NCBI RefSeq assembly: GCF_023053635.1
Contig: NC_086171.1
Location: 18,866,006-18,930,005 of the forward strand
Source of the DNA: Elgaria multicarinata webbii
Taxonomy: Eukaryota; Chordata; Lepidosauria; Squamata; Anguidae
Length of the DNA: 64,000 nt
Direction of reading: 5' to 3'
Of the stretch, positions 1 to 11,100 are shown piece by piece. Made by a program: the position numbers and the translations under genes. The notes below the pieces were generated by a model. It was not told the origin of the DNA. It was given only the letters and a program-made list of their open reading frames with translations, and did no database searches. Position 1 is the stretch's first letter. Each line of letters begins with the position of its first letter.

Positions 1-75
1 ACAGGGGAAAAAGTCCTATGGTGGCTGGGAAAGGCTGGAAATTGTAGGACATTTTCTGCCTAAACATGTATAGGT
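1..75. mobile_element. palindromic MITE, copy cut by the window edge
   Basis: The stretch GGAAATTGTAGGAC...TAAACATGTATA repeats the right arm of the complete hairpin element at 59029-59146. The left part (AAAAAGTCCTA) looks like the opposing arm. Confidence 0.5.
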
Positions 76-250
76 TTGTGCCCTAAATATATGTTTGACT
101 TTTGCTTTGTCTAATAAAATTTCCTCTTTTATAGCTGAATTATTAATGGGTAGCAACCTAAATGAGCTTTCACTTTCCCAACTTTGCATTTTTCTTCTCT
201 CAGAAGTTTTTCCATCTCCTATATGGCTGTCAGTTGAGCAAAAAGATGGG

Positions 251-581
251 GGCTGTTCACACAACACACTAACCCACACTCAGTGGTTGAGTATGGGTAA
301 TTTGCTGAACTGTTGGTTTGTGTGTTGTCTGTATCCGGGGCACGCTGCTTGTTAACCATGTAGTGTGGCTTGTTAACCACTCTGAACAATCCAACAACAA
401 ACCATGGCTTCTCAAGGTGGCTTGTTTGAGAAAAATAAGCCACACTGCATAGTTAAGCTGCCCTGTGGAAAATGTCCCTGGTTCAGAAAACATGCTAACT
501 CATGGTTCAACAAACAACCCACAGTTCAACAACAACTCACGCTTAGCTCTGAGTGTGGGTCAGTTTGTTGTATGAACCCAG
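251..581. mobile_element. non-autonomous DNA transposon with long TIRs (about 330 bp)
   Basis: The left end CTGTTCACACAACACACTAA and the reverse complement of the right end, CTGGGTTCATACAACAAACT, match over about 30 bases including CCCACACTC. There is no coding capacity. The interior carries repeated GTTAACCA/AACAAACC words. Superfamily not assigned. Confidence 0.6.
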
Positions 582-897
582 TCAGAGTACCGTTTGCTCT
601 GATAACTAAAGAATACATGAGACTGACCAAATATAAGTCAGTTTACTCAAACTGATACTAACCTGAGCATGGATACATATTTTGACTTGTAGTCTATTGA
701 ACAGATCAGGGCTACTCTAGCTAAACTGGCAGTTCTGTTAAAATAAAAGTTACCTTGTTTCCTTCATTGCCTCAAAAATGCAGCTATATCTTGGTTTTGA
801 TAATATGTATTTCTTTTTAAATTAACGGATTAATCTGATAGAGAAAATGATCAACTAAGACGTATTTAATTGGTTGACAGTCATAACAACACTTACA

Positions 898-968
898 GCA
901 CAATCTTAAACATGTTTACTCAGACATAAACCCACTTTTGTCCAATGGGGCTTACTCTCTAGTTATGT
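898..968. repeat. GCAATCCTAT-type palindromic repeat, copy 1 (degenerate)
   Basis: Carries ACATGTTTACTCAG and the central CCAATGGGGCTTACT typical of the family at 2491, 9635, 18549 and 33911. Confidence 0.5.
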
Positions 969-1069
969 AGCATATTCTGCATTAATATTAAGTAAAGATT
1001 GTTTTAGTTTTCTCTTTTGCAAAGACTTAAAGCATTTTGACTGATAACACTGTAAAAAAATTATTTCAG

Positions 1070-1217
1070 GAATCAAGCATGTCCACTGGGAAAGTTGTAC
1101 AAAATGATCTCCCCAGAAGAGTAACTACATTGTGAAGATGTTTAAAACAAATCTACCATGAAAATACTGTGACTTCAACCTTAGTACCTTATGTTGACAT
1201 CTTTGGCCTGCTCAGAG
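1070..1217 (+). promoter_or_regulatory. CCDC126: CCDC126 5' leader with clustered upstream ORFs
   Basis: A TTATTTCAG acceptor ends at 1069, so the exon probably begins at 1070. Before the main ATG lie three short ORFs: 1079-1135 (18 codons plus stop), 1138-1161 and 1158-1172. An in-frame ATG at 1191 follows. Such uORFs usually lower translation of the main ORF; that effect is inferred. The upstream non-coding exon and promoter are not in the window or not recognised. Confidence 0.55.
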
Positions 1218-1455
1218 ATGTTTTTTGCATTTTCAAGAAAAAATGTGTCCCAGAAATTGAGTTTATTATTACTGGTATTTGGTTTTATCTGGGGCATAAT
1301 GTTACTGCGCTACACCTTTCAGCATCCAAGGGAACAGAGCAGCGCTGAGTTGCGTGAACAAATACTTGACTTAAGTAAAAGATACGTTAGAGCACTGGCA
1401 GAAGAAAACAAGAATATAATGAATGGTGGTAATGGAGTTGCAATGGCAGGATACG
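1218..1455 (+). CDS. CCDC126: CCDC126 coding exon 1
   Basis: Encodes residues 1-79 plus the first base of Ala80. It begins MFFAFSRKN, includes the membrane anchor and the first coiled coil, and ends before a GTAAG donor at 1456. Confidence 0.93.
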
Positions 1456-3312
1456 GTAAGATAGAATAAACATTCTTTGTGAGGTCATGTTTATTTAATT
1501 TAAAATATATAATGCAATGTGATTATGAAACAAGCATAAGGAAGTTTTTGTTTATCAAGATTATTGTATAAAGAAGAGAATCAACAATTATTAAAGGAGA
1601 CGTTATAGCAATTATTTATCTATTCTAGCCCTGAAATAACATGTTCCGCTGAGGTTCAGGAGCATCAGATGTTTTGTAGTCTTGAGAAAGGCCATCAGAA
1701 TATTAAGAGCTTATTAAGATACAGATAACAGTCACAGTCCATGTTTGGACACTTAGCGCAGGAAACCACACAGCGTTGGTTGTTTCCCTTGCTCCTGTGC
1801 GTGTCGGTAGCGTAAGCGGGATTAGCCTAATTATTTGCATTGCATCACAGGTTGCCGTGTCATCCGAACCTAGGGGCATGGTGCAGGTGTAGTGCATTTT
1901 CACCCACCCTACAACCCATAGCATGAAGTAGGGGTTGTAGGGAGGGTGAAAATGCACTATGCCCGTGCCACATACCAGTTTTGGATGACATGGCAACCTG
2001 CAATGTGGTTCTGGTAATTATGGTAGTTTTGGTTGCACGGCCAGCATGGGTGGGAGCGAGGAAAATATCCGAGGCTCATTTGTTTTCCCCACAGATCATC
2101 TGAACAACGCCATACTGTCATGTAAGGATGCTGGGAAAATCTGCAACAGATTCAAATAAGTTCTGATTTCTATGAATCTGATGCGAAGATTCTGCAGCAG
2201 ACTGGCTTTTTCTAAGTTGCATGGATTCTGTGGAATTGGGGGCTTTAAAAAAAAATTGGGGGAGGATTTGCGCTAATGCGCAAGTGTATCAAAATTCCTG
2301 TATATCCCTAAAAAAAATTCAATGAGTGAACAAAGGAGCAAACACATCTGACAATTTGCAAAACATAGATGGAATGGATTTAACAAAATCTGTACATTCC
2401 TACTGTCATATATGATCTATGTATCCACATCTTGGTTATGATGGAGTTTAGATATGCTGCTTCTAGAAAAGGAAATTAAAATCGATTAAAGCTGCAATCC
2501 TATTCACACTTCTCTGGGAGTAAATCCCATTGAACTTCTAAGTAGACATACATAGAACTGCACTATAGAAGTATAACTTTGAAAAACTTATTAAGGTGTA
2601 CTTTGCAGAATGTTAGAATTAGAAAGCAACCAATGAAATTAAACACACATGTTAAAAACACAGTGAATATGTGCACTAATAATTTTTAGAGCTTGTTACC
2701 ATTTGTGTGGATAAATAAGAAAAAAACAAAGACAGATGCCTTGGCTAGTTCTGTACCAGGCAGACTGAATGAAATGGGGGGAAACAAGGACCCCATTATG
2801 TGTTCCTAAAGGAGAAACTTAGATGAAGCAATCCCTGCCCCCCAACAATAACAAAAATAGTTTAACCATGCAAACTGCTACCTATATTCTCACTGGAAAG
2901 GGATAGATTAGCCCTCAACCTCTATGACAATCAAAGAACAACTTCTCTAGGAGGGACTTGCGTGTCCATTGGCAATTGATTTATTTTGCTATCTTAAAGC
3001 ACAGTGCAATTTAAGTTGCTCTGAACTGTGTGAAATTCTCACTCAAATATATGCACATACCCTGGTTATTATTAATATTACAAATCTGGAATGCAAAATA
3101 GACTGGATACCTTTCTGTGTTTTTTGTTTTCTCTAGCTGATCTCAAAAGAACAATTGCAGTTCTTCTAGATGACATCTTGCAACGCTTGGTCAAGCTGGA
3201 AAACAAGGTTGATTACATGGTTGTAAATGGCTCAGCAACAAATACTACAAATGGGAACTTGATGCCAGCAAACACAAGCAAACGGGTACATGCGGCAAGC
3301 AACATAAGATAG
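1218..3312 (+). CDS. CCDC126: CCDC126, coiled-coil domain-containing protein 126 (two coding exons, complete)
   Basis: Coding exons 1218-1455 and 3137-3312 join in phase (TAC G|CT GAT) into 137 residues; human CCDC126 is about 140 and nearly collinear by memory. Residues 1-13 are a short basic cytoplasmic tail, 14-31 a single hydrophobic anchor ([17 protein letters not shown]), then a lumenal stem with a short coiled coil (about 43-65) and a second helical segment (81-106). NGS and NTT near residues 110-118 are potential N-glycosylation sites. The family matches the N-terminal stem region of the glycosyltransferase MGAT5, so a type II Golgi protein without a catalytic domain is expected; that role is inferred from family knowledge. 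The start at 1218 matches the human N-terminus; an in-frame ATG at 1191 would add nine residues. Splice sites are canonical (CG|GTAAG at 1456, CTCTAG before 3137). Confidence 0.95.
1761..2088. mobile_element. long fold-back MITE (about 330 bp hairpin)
   Basis: The two halves are inverted copies: GTGCATTTTCACCC and CCCTACAACCC on the left face GGGTTGTAGGG and GGGTGAAAATGCAC on the right, and ACAGGTTGCCGTGTCATCC faces GGATGACATGGCAACCTG. Pairing continues outward to GGAAACCACA / TTGTTTTCC. Non-coding. Confidence 0.7.
2124..2404. mobile_element. MITE with AGGGATGT-type ends, copy 1
   Basis: Shares interior words with the copy at 50046-50354 (TTTCTATGAATCTGA, AAAATTCCTGTATATCCCT, TGTACATTCCT end). 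Lies in CCDC126 intron 1. A third diverged copy is at 56829. Confidence 0.5.
2491..2564. repeat. GCAATCCTAT-type palindromic repeat, copy 2
   Basis: GCTGCAATCCTAT, TGGGAGTAAATCCCATTGAA, then AAGTAGACATACATAG: matches both arms of the 80-90 bp family. Confidence 0.6.
2565..3130. other. CCDC126 intron 1, distal part: nothing recognised
   Basis: AT-rich intron sequence with no ORF, repeat or RNA that I can name. The upstream intron from 1456 to 1760 is likewise featureless. Confidence 0.5.
3137..3312 (+). CDS. CCDC126: CCDC126 coding exon 2 (terminal)
   Basis: Acceptor CTCTAG at 3131-3136. Encodes [19 protein letters not shown] onward to ...SNIR and the TAG stop at 3310-3312. This is the most conserved part of the protein against human. 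Confidence 0.94.
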
Positions 3313-5238
3313 CATTCAAAATCACTTTGTGTATGTAGCTGGATCTGCTACAGATCGAGTTCCATTTCAGTAGAGAAAAGCAACGGTTGGCTTAAGGAAG
3401 TCTGCATCCTGTTTCAACACACAGTCCCAACTTCTTTATATAAAGGTCTAAAATCTTTTGTTAAGATAGCTCTTTCATAAAGCAATGCTGTATTATATCT
3501 TATTTAAAGATATGCTGGTTACATAGCTAGTGTAGAAAGGTAAGTAGGTAAATATGTAAATCATGTGTGAGGTTCGATGACAATTATGGAAAAAGATACA
3601 GATTTAATATCTACCTTAATATAAATCTAACATATCCTGGGGAAATTTAGCTTAATCCTGTGATCTGGTTTATTAATGCATAGCAATGAAGAACAATGCC
3701 TTTAACACGAGTGCTGGGAAGTATGTATATGTAAAGTATTTTAACATCACCTTTAGCTGATTGTTTTTGAGATAATATTGTGGATAACATCCTAAAATGG
3801 TGATCCAAAGAATGTCTTTTATTTGCACTATTTGAATAGCTTGAGAGAGACTATATTATAAATACACTTTACACTTGTGAAACTTAAGTAGCAATATGCT
3901 GAACTGCACACTTGCTACAGAACTAGGGGTGTTAGATGATCAGAGGCAAACTAATCTGTGATGGTGTATAGCTGTTTCAGATATATTTAAATGTAAGTAT
4001 TTAGCAAGTGAAGATAAAACTTAAGTGATAGAAGTCACACTGATCAGATATTGAACACTGCTAGCTTTTTTCATTGCTTTTTATGTGAACATATACCTTA
4101 CAGCCTATGATAAATGTGACACTAATCTTGTTACCTCTTTTTAAACAAAACAAGAGGACTGGGCTGAACCTAGATGAAGGGAAGAAAGGCACCTTGATGT
4201 TTACTGAATAGATGTGCTAAATGGGTGCAATCTGTCAGGCACTACTGCTGTGTGATTGCCTTTTGAAATGTTTGGTGGTTGTGAAGCAACAGTGCCTGGT
4301 GGATTTGCACCCAACCTTTCTTATGAGGGACTTGAAAGCAAGTGGGAGCAAAGGTGAACATTGCCTTATATCCATGTTAGCCTTACAGCAGAGAATTGCA
4401 GTGAGGGTGCACTACATTACACAGTGTGCTTTCTGTTATCATAAATTATAAAATGAAGTGCCAGTTTGAGTTCTGCATCAATATGGAATGATTTCTAAAG
4501 GGTTTGTTCTAGTATTTTTGCTTAAAATATGCTGTGTAGTTTTAAAATAATTTTTTATTTAAAGAACTGGACTTGCGGTGCTAGGTACACCATCCCAAAT
4601 GATTATTCCTGCAGATGACTCTAGAATCTGGATAGATTAAAAATAAATAAAATGAAATATATATGATCAAACTGTTAAATGCCCAGTTGATTCTTAATCT
4701 TTTGTTTGAGTATATGTATGATTTTGCATGAAATGAAAATGTGCAGTTGCTTTTCAAAAGTTTTAAATGGGTGGCTTTTCCAGTTTTGCTCTGTCTCTTT
4801 TTCCTGTGCTTTTAATTTGTAGACTTTTAGTGCACAATCCTTTCAGGATAGTCACCAGCCTCCGGAATTGGAGGCTGCCAACTATCCCATCTAGGTTGGA
4901 TGGAGTACAGAGAGGATCCTCTCCTCCATGCTCCGGGCACCCTGCATTTTTTCCTAGGTGGGCGGTTTCAGGGAGGAGGGAAGGGACCAGGAGACCTGAT
5001 AGGAAGCTGCTCTCCTCTCCATCTCCGTTCCCTTTTTGCTCTCTCCATGCTCCATTTCCAAGTCAGTGCATTTCCAAGCCAGCACAATGAGAACCACACT
5101 GGCTACAAAGGGGCAGGGAGAGTGGTTGGAGTCCTAGTTCTGATCTTGGTTCCCAGAAACGGAATAATCCTATGGCCCTCTAGACAATGTCTAGTGGCCA
5201 TTTGATTGTTCCCTTAAACTTAAAAGTTGCAGGCTAGA
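3313..5238. other. CCDC126 3' UTR and intergenic sequence
   Basis: AT-rich up to about 4700 (probable 3' UTR), then a more GC-rich stretch (4850-5200) whose short overlapping ORFs show no protein signature. Nothing else recognised. Confidence 0.4.
4641..4651 (+). terminator. candidate poly(A) signal of CCDC126
   Basis: Overlapping AATAAA hexamers lie 1.3 kb after the CCDC126 stop, in AT-rich sequence. The 3' UTR end cannot be fixed from sequence alone; other AT-rich hexamers are possible. Confidence 0.25.
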
Positions 5239-5312
5239 CTTATTTATTTATTAATTACATTTCTATACCGCCCAATAGCCGGAGCTCTCTGGGTGGTTCA
5301 CTTGGTAAAAAA
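5239..5312 (-). repeat. L2-type LINE tail, minus strand
   Basis: TTTATTTATTAATTACATTT then ACCGCCCAATAGCCGGAGCT: the reverse complement of the LINE 3' end at 21853-21915. Confidence 0.75.
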
Positions 5313-5418
5313 AAAAAAATGCTAACGGTGTCAGCCTACTTCTGAACTGACTTCTCTGCAATACTGTGCCCAGTTACTTAGGAGTAATCCTCAGAAACTG
5401 GGAATTATTCCTGAATTT

Positions 5419-5875
5419 GTAATACCTTTATAAGGTCAGCACAAGTTTACAAAAATGTGCACGTTTTCAAAATCTCCACATCTCTTCATCAGGATGGGTG
5501 GCGGGGAAGGCTGACTTGAAGTCAAACTCGTGAAGTCTGCATGGTCATAATCTTAAGATTAAATGGAGGAGGAGGGAGTTGCAAACATTCAAATTAAGCT
5601 CTACCTGGTGATGTGATGGTTTCAGGTTCCACCTGAGACTGTCCCTAAAAATGCTCACTGCTGGGAACAAGAAACCAACATACACTGGTTGATCCTGCAC
5701 CTTTGAAAGTATAAAATCCAACTGTTACTTGTTAGGTATTACAGTTAGGTATTGTTAGGAAAAACATATCCAGCCACATGCTTTTTGTAATATCTTCCTT
5801 GATAAAGAGATCTGGAGAATTTGAAAGCTTGCACATTTTTGTGACCTTTGAGCTGGCCTAATAAAAGTATTATAC
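5419..5875. mobile_element. non-autonomous DNA transposon with about 80-bp TIRs
   Basis: Left GTAATACCTTTATAAGGTC ... AAAATGTGCACGTTTTC matches the reverse complement of right GAAAGCTTGCACATTTTTGT ... GGCCTAATAAAAGTATTATAC. The interior GGTGATGTGATGGTTTCAGG recurs at about 59500, so the family has at least two copies here. Confidence 0.65.
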
Positions 5876-5876
5876 T

Positions 5877-7680
5877 AATAAGTATTTTGGATATTTTCTT
5901 ATGGCCAGTATGGCTACCTTTGCTGTTTTTTCATGCGTGTGTTAAAAGGATATATTCATAAGCACATATACTTCCTAAACCCACTAAACTATTTTGTGAG
6001 TAAGAATGCAGTCCTATGGGAATGGCTTACAGCCATCCAAAGCATAGTGGGAGGCACAGTGAGGCAGTCTTTGCCTCTGCGTTCCTTCTGCACTGTAATT
6101 TTGCTAGATGTGCTTTTTGCCTGTCAGGGAGGTGGAAGTAAGGAAGCTGGGGAGGCTTGGAGATATGGCATAAATTCTCCCCTCCCTGCCCACCGGCTTG
6201 CCCCCCTTTCCCTTCCTTCTGAGGTGGCCTTTGCGACCTAGAAGAGGCAGTCTGTGTGGTTCTCTCCACGCTGGCTGCAAGGGGGAAGGGGTGGGGAGCT
6301 CAGATTCCTGGGTCTGAGGTCAGAGTGTTGTCTTTGACCTTGAATTCAGGAATCCGAGCTATCCTATGGCCTAGGGGCCATAGGATTGCTCACCCCATGT
6401 ATTTTTAGATTTGATACAAAGTACACTTTTCCATGCCACAGTATGTCACTGAACACAAAGATAAGGGAACAAACCTGAGGCCACAATTGTAAGACAAGTA
6501 CTAGTCGATAGACATATTTATTTGGCTTTAAAATTATGGTCCAAATATTTTTACTTTTGTGCTTAATCATAACTATGTACACTACAGATTTTACAGATTG
6601 GTGCTCCAGTTTATTATGTAATGATTCTGCCCATGCGTGTTGCTACAATCTTCCTCTTTGCTGTTGAGATCTTCCACTAGTACTATCAGTGCAAAGCCTT
6701 CTTTGAAGATGTTTCTGCAGTAGCTTCTACTGCTTGCCTTTTCAGGTGGACCTGCTACAGAAAGATCAACAGAATTCTTTGGATGGATGGATGGTTGCTT
6801 TCCCTCATCTTTGATTTCTTTGGCAACATTGCGTATGTAAGAAATGTGTGTGGGTCTTACTATAAAAGATGGAGTATAAATATAAGTGCTACATTTTCTG
6901 TTGACAGTCACAAAAATATAAACAAAAACAAATAGTACTAGGTACCAAAAGCTATTTTTCACATGCTTTTAACCTTATAAATCGCCTTTTTTCCTTTATA
7001 AATTGGCTTAATCTCAACAGCTGTATGAAATTAAATGCAACTTTATTTGGCATGCAGATACAGTGATGGGAGGGAATCGTCCCCTGTTGAATTTCTACCT
7101 GTCACACAACTGTTGGAAATTAGGATCAAAGGCACTCTTGACAGAAAAAGAGCGACAACTCTTATTCAGGTTATTTCCCGCAGGCGCCGGATTGAAGAGA
7201 GGAGATCGATGTAGGGGCAGGAACAGCGCTTTTGCATCGTTCTCAGCATGTTTATTGCTTTTAATGTTTTGCTAGGGCAGCAGCGCTGGAGGATCACAGC
7301 CTTAGTCAGAGCGCTCTTCATCTGTGTACCATTTTACAAAATGGCTACTGGCTTAGACTATTTTTTTTTTAGTGAAATGTGCTAATAGAGGTACATGGAG
7401 TGCGTGAGGCTGGGGAAGCTGCTAAATCATTGGAGTCCAAAAAATAATGAGCAGTGCAGGGCACTAAGTTCAGCCGGGCTTTAGAAAGACCAGACGTTTT
7501 TCTGTCCTATAAGAAAGGGCTTTATTTAAAAGACGTGATGGCGACTCTACAACAGGCTTGAGATTGCAGGGGTAGCGGAAAGACAACCACCTCCTTACAT
7601 TTACTTGTTAACTAACTACTTACGTTGTAAGTTGGGTAAGTGGTAAAAAAAAACCCATGTGTTTTTAAATGGCGGTAGTA
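5877..7680. other. intergenic CCDC126-FAM221A
   Basis: No gene recognised. Short minus-strand ORFs at 6027-6269 and 6591-6962 have no recognisable protein features. A short GGAT run lies at 6779-6793. Confidence 0.4.
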
Positions 7681-7689
7681 GTTTTACCC

Positions 7690-8130
7690 ATTGAGGAGAA
7701 GCAAGTAAGCGCGCCGAGGGCTTCCGTCTTGCCCCTCCTCCGGCAAAACTGGAGCTGGCCTTGAAAGCAGCGTTACAACCGCCGCCTCCAAGCAACGGCT
7801 GAGCACCAACAAGCGACGAGCGATGGCGCCGTGACAGCCTCTCCGCTCCTTCTGGCGGGTGAAGGAAGAGCAGGGCCGCCTTTTTCGCTCCCGTGAGGCC
7901 TCGCCGCACGTCTCGCTTTCGTGAGGAAACCTCGCTCAGGCTGCGAGGCGTCGTCTACTCTTCTCTACTGCAAACCCGGGGGAGTTGGGGTGGGCAGCGT
8001 CACCCTCGGCCATGGAGAGGTTGACGTTACAGCCGGGAGCCGCCGCAGCCATAGACGAGTACCTGGAGTACAAGAGGTGAGGGAGGGAGGGAGGCCGGCC
8101 GAAGGGAGGAGGGGACTGGAAGGCCGCCGC
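7690..8130 (+). promoter_or_regulatory. FAM221A: CpG-rich promoter region of FAM221A
   Basis: A GC-rich, CpG-dense block in otherwise AT-rich DNA, covering the FAM221A start codon at 8012 and first donor at 8077. No TATA box is evident, as expected for a CpG-island promoter. Confidence 0.7.
8012..8076 (+). CDS. FAM221A: FAM221A coding exon 1
   Basis: ATG at 8012 within the CpG island. Encodes MERLTLQPGAAAAIDEYLEY K and two bases of Arg22; donor GTGAGG at 8077. Confidence 0.94.
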
Positions 8131-11100
8131 TTGCCGCGCTCAAGATTGCGTAAATGGCAGGCTGAGCGCGCTTCGCACGAGGGAAATAGAAGCAGCGGGC
8201 TCCCCTGAAGTTCCTCTGCGGCTCCCTTGCCAGAGCTCGCCAGTCGTTATGCCCGGATTTTGTTTGGAATGCTGGAGCTCCTTCTTGGGACATGTGTGAA
8301 AATGTAAGAGAGGGCCTCTGCCCATGTGTGAAGGGCATTTTCCTCACCCCTGACAGGAATATAGCCAACGTGTGCCCCCCTTCCCGATGTTGTTGAACTG
8401 CAACTCCCATCAGCCCTTGCCAGCATAGCCAGTGCTGAGGGGATGATGGGGGTTGCAGTCCAACGACACCGAGAAGGACGCAAGTTGCCCACCCTTGCAA
8501 AAAGTTTCCATTTCCTGTGCCTTTAGCGTGATTTGATTTCTGATAAATTCAATGGGCCCAATACATGCTGGCATGGCGATGAAAGTTTTACACTTGTTCT
8601 CCCTCCTATAAAATAACACTATCCAAGCTGGCGTATGTCCCTAGCAGCTCTGTTTTAAAATAACCAAGTATCTGTATTTTTCCCCCTGTTGCAAGCTTAA
8701 TAGCAGCTTTGTTTATGTGGTAAAATAGTACATTTTATCTCCATGTTTTTTCAAAAGATCTTTTAGTATTGCTGCTTTGATATTTTTAGTTTTACTATTG
8801 TAATTTGTATTTGTGCTGCTGCTGCTTTTATTTTTGATTGTATTTAGTTGTATCTTACTGATTTTAGTGTGTTTTATTTTGTAATTATGTACGTTGTCCT
8901 GGGAGCTTTGGCTATAGGATGATTTATAAGCTGAGTAAAGGAATAAATAAAATTCCCTGGATGCGACTGCTCTGGTTTTCTTTTTTCTTATATGCCACCC
9001 TTAGTCCAAGGAGCTCAAAGTGATGTATGCCATTATTCCCCGCCCTATCCTCACAACATTCATGTGAAGTAGGTTTAGGTTTACTGGATCAAGGTTAACT
9101 AGCTAAGAACATGAGTGGGGATTTGAAACCCTGTCTCCCTAGGCCTGCTCTGATACTTTTAACCGCCGACTGTGCCATAAAGTATAAGTTCTGCCATCAT
9201 TATTTTACAATTGTATACCGCCTTTAGTTCCTTGGAGGAAATGCAGGATATAAATATAGTAAATAAAACAAAAAAAATGACAAGAGATTCAGTCAAGGAC
9301 CTCCTATGTTGTGTCTGCATTGGTCTCTAAAGTCAGGACTTGTGGTTTAATATCCACAGCAGTTGTACAAAACAGTTGTCTTTTTCAAAAGGAATAAACC
9401 TTTGCATTGCAAAAGCAAGAAAACACAGTGGCAGTTACGGTATCACCAGCAGTAAATCACATTAATGCTGACGGTCAGTAGTCTTGCCCCAAGAAATATA
9501 AAATAGGCAAGGTGTTGTAGAAAGAGCAAATTCTGCTGATCTGAGTTAGGATATTTAATCAAATAGAATAGAAAAGTAATTAATTCTTTTGTGCAGAGAC
9601 CAGTTTGGTTACAGTATTTAATTAGTTGCCCTAAGGCTGCAATCGTATACTTGCTTACCTGTGAATAAGCTCCATTGAACTCAATAGAACTTATATCTGA
9701 GTAGACACATATAGGATTGCATTGTAAATGTGCGGATGCCTAGATCCTATGATGAACTTACTATGATTTGAATAGATGTAAATATGTTTGATTTATAGAC
9801 TTTAGACTAAAACCCTCAAACTACTTTCTCAGTTTGGAAGGAATTAAGCAGGGATATTCCATAAAATATGTTCATAGTACTATTATTTAGTTGTTGAACC
9901 ACAAGTATGAGCAGAATTAGGAGCCATTTCAGCCTTTACTTTTTTTTGTTATCAAAATGTTGAGGTTTGTCTTCAGTGGTAATTAAAATACAACGGAAAA
10001 TATGGGAACTAATTTATTTATTTACAGAATTGTAGGTGAAGATGATGGAGGGAAAATCTTTACCCCTGAAGAATATGAGCAGTACAAGAAAAAAGTGTTA
10101 CCAATACGGTTACAAAACAGATTGTATGTAAGCTGGAGATCACCAATTGGCATGGACTGTAAACTTGTGGGTCCAGAAACCCCATGTTTTTGCACACACA
10201 GGTGAGGCATTCTATACAATGTCATATCCGTTTCACAGAAGCAGTTCTATGTAATGACATCGTTTTCAACAGAAGCATTTCTATGCCAGCAGATGGTGCA
10301 GTTAGCTTGAGAGTCTATGTCGTGGAAATGTGGAACCAGGGAAATTATTTTTTAATATTCCATCAGGGCCTGACTCATTTTTCTGACTCAGGCAAAAGTG
10401 GTTCTGCCCACACCCTCCCAGTTACATGTACAAAACTGAACAGTACTGAAAGTTGACTTTTACTTCAATACTGGTGAAGGGACAGTTTTGGAGTTTATGT
10501 CAAGCCATGTTTCACAGGATTCAGGAGAGGAGCTGTGTTGGTAGCAATGTCAAACAAAGGCTGGCAATCGGGCCTAGCCAGAATTTATTGACTCCAGTTC
10601 CCTTCATAAAAGATGTGAACATCATTGCTTTGAATAATTGAAGGATTTTTTTAAAAAAGTAAATGATAACTGAAAAGCATGTCTACATTTTTTTTTTACT
10701 TTTTCCAGATATAAACAACACAAAACAGACCTTGAAGCAATTCCAAAGGAACGTCCTATTTCTGTCCCTTGTAGGGTGAGCCGATGCCCATGCAAGTCTT
10801 ATAATTTTGTTCCTTGTAATGGTACTCAACCCATCCGTTGTAGATGTAAGCACTTTTCTGATCAGCACAGTGCAGCACCAGGGTTTCCATGTAGCACATG
10901 TAAGTGTGATTTTGGTAAATAAGCATGCTGTATTTAAGTGTAGCAACTTTCCATTACACAGATATTTGTCTTTAGGCATTGTGTGATTTCAGCCATGTAG
11001 ATTTGTAGGTGTGGGAATGACTCAAATGTTTTAGATTCTGCAACTAGAGAACTCATTCAAAATTTTGTATAAACACTTCACATTTAGTTAATTTCTGGAA

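Noticed and set aside
4767-5205. overlapping plus-strand ORFs downstream of CCDC126
   Set aside because: Two frames are open over the same GC-rich stretch, with no conserved words or start context.
8027-8500. 157-codon minus-strand ORF opposite the FAM221A first exon
   Set aside because: Antisense shadow of the CpG island and a palindromic repeat; no protein features.
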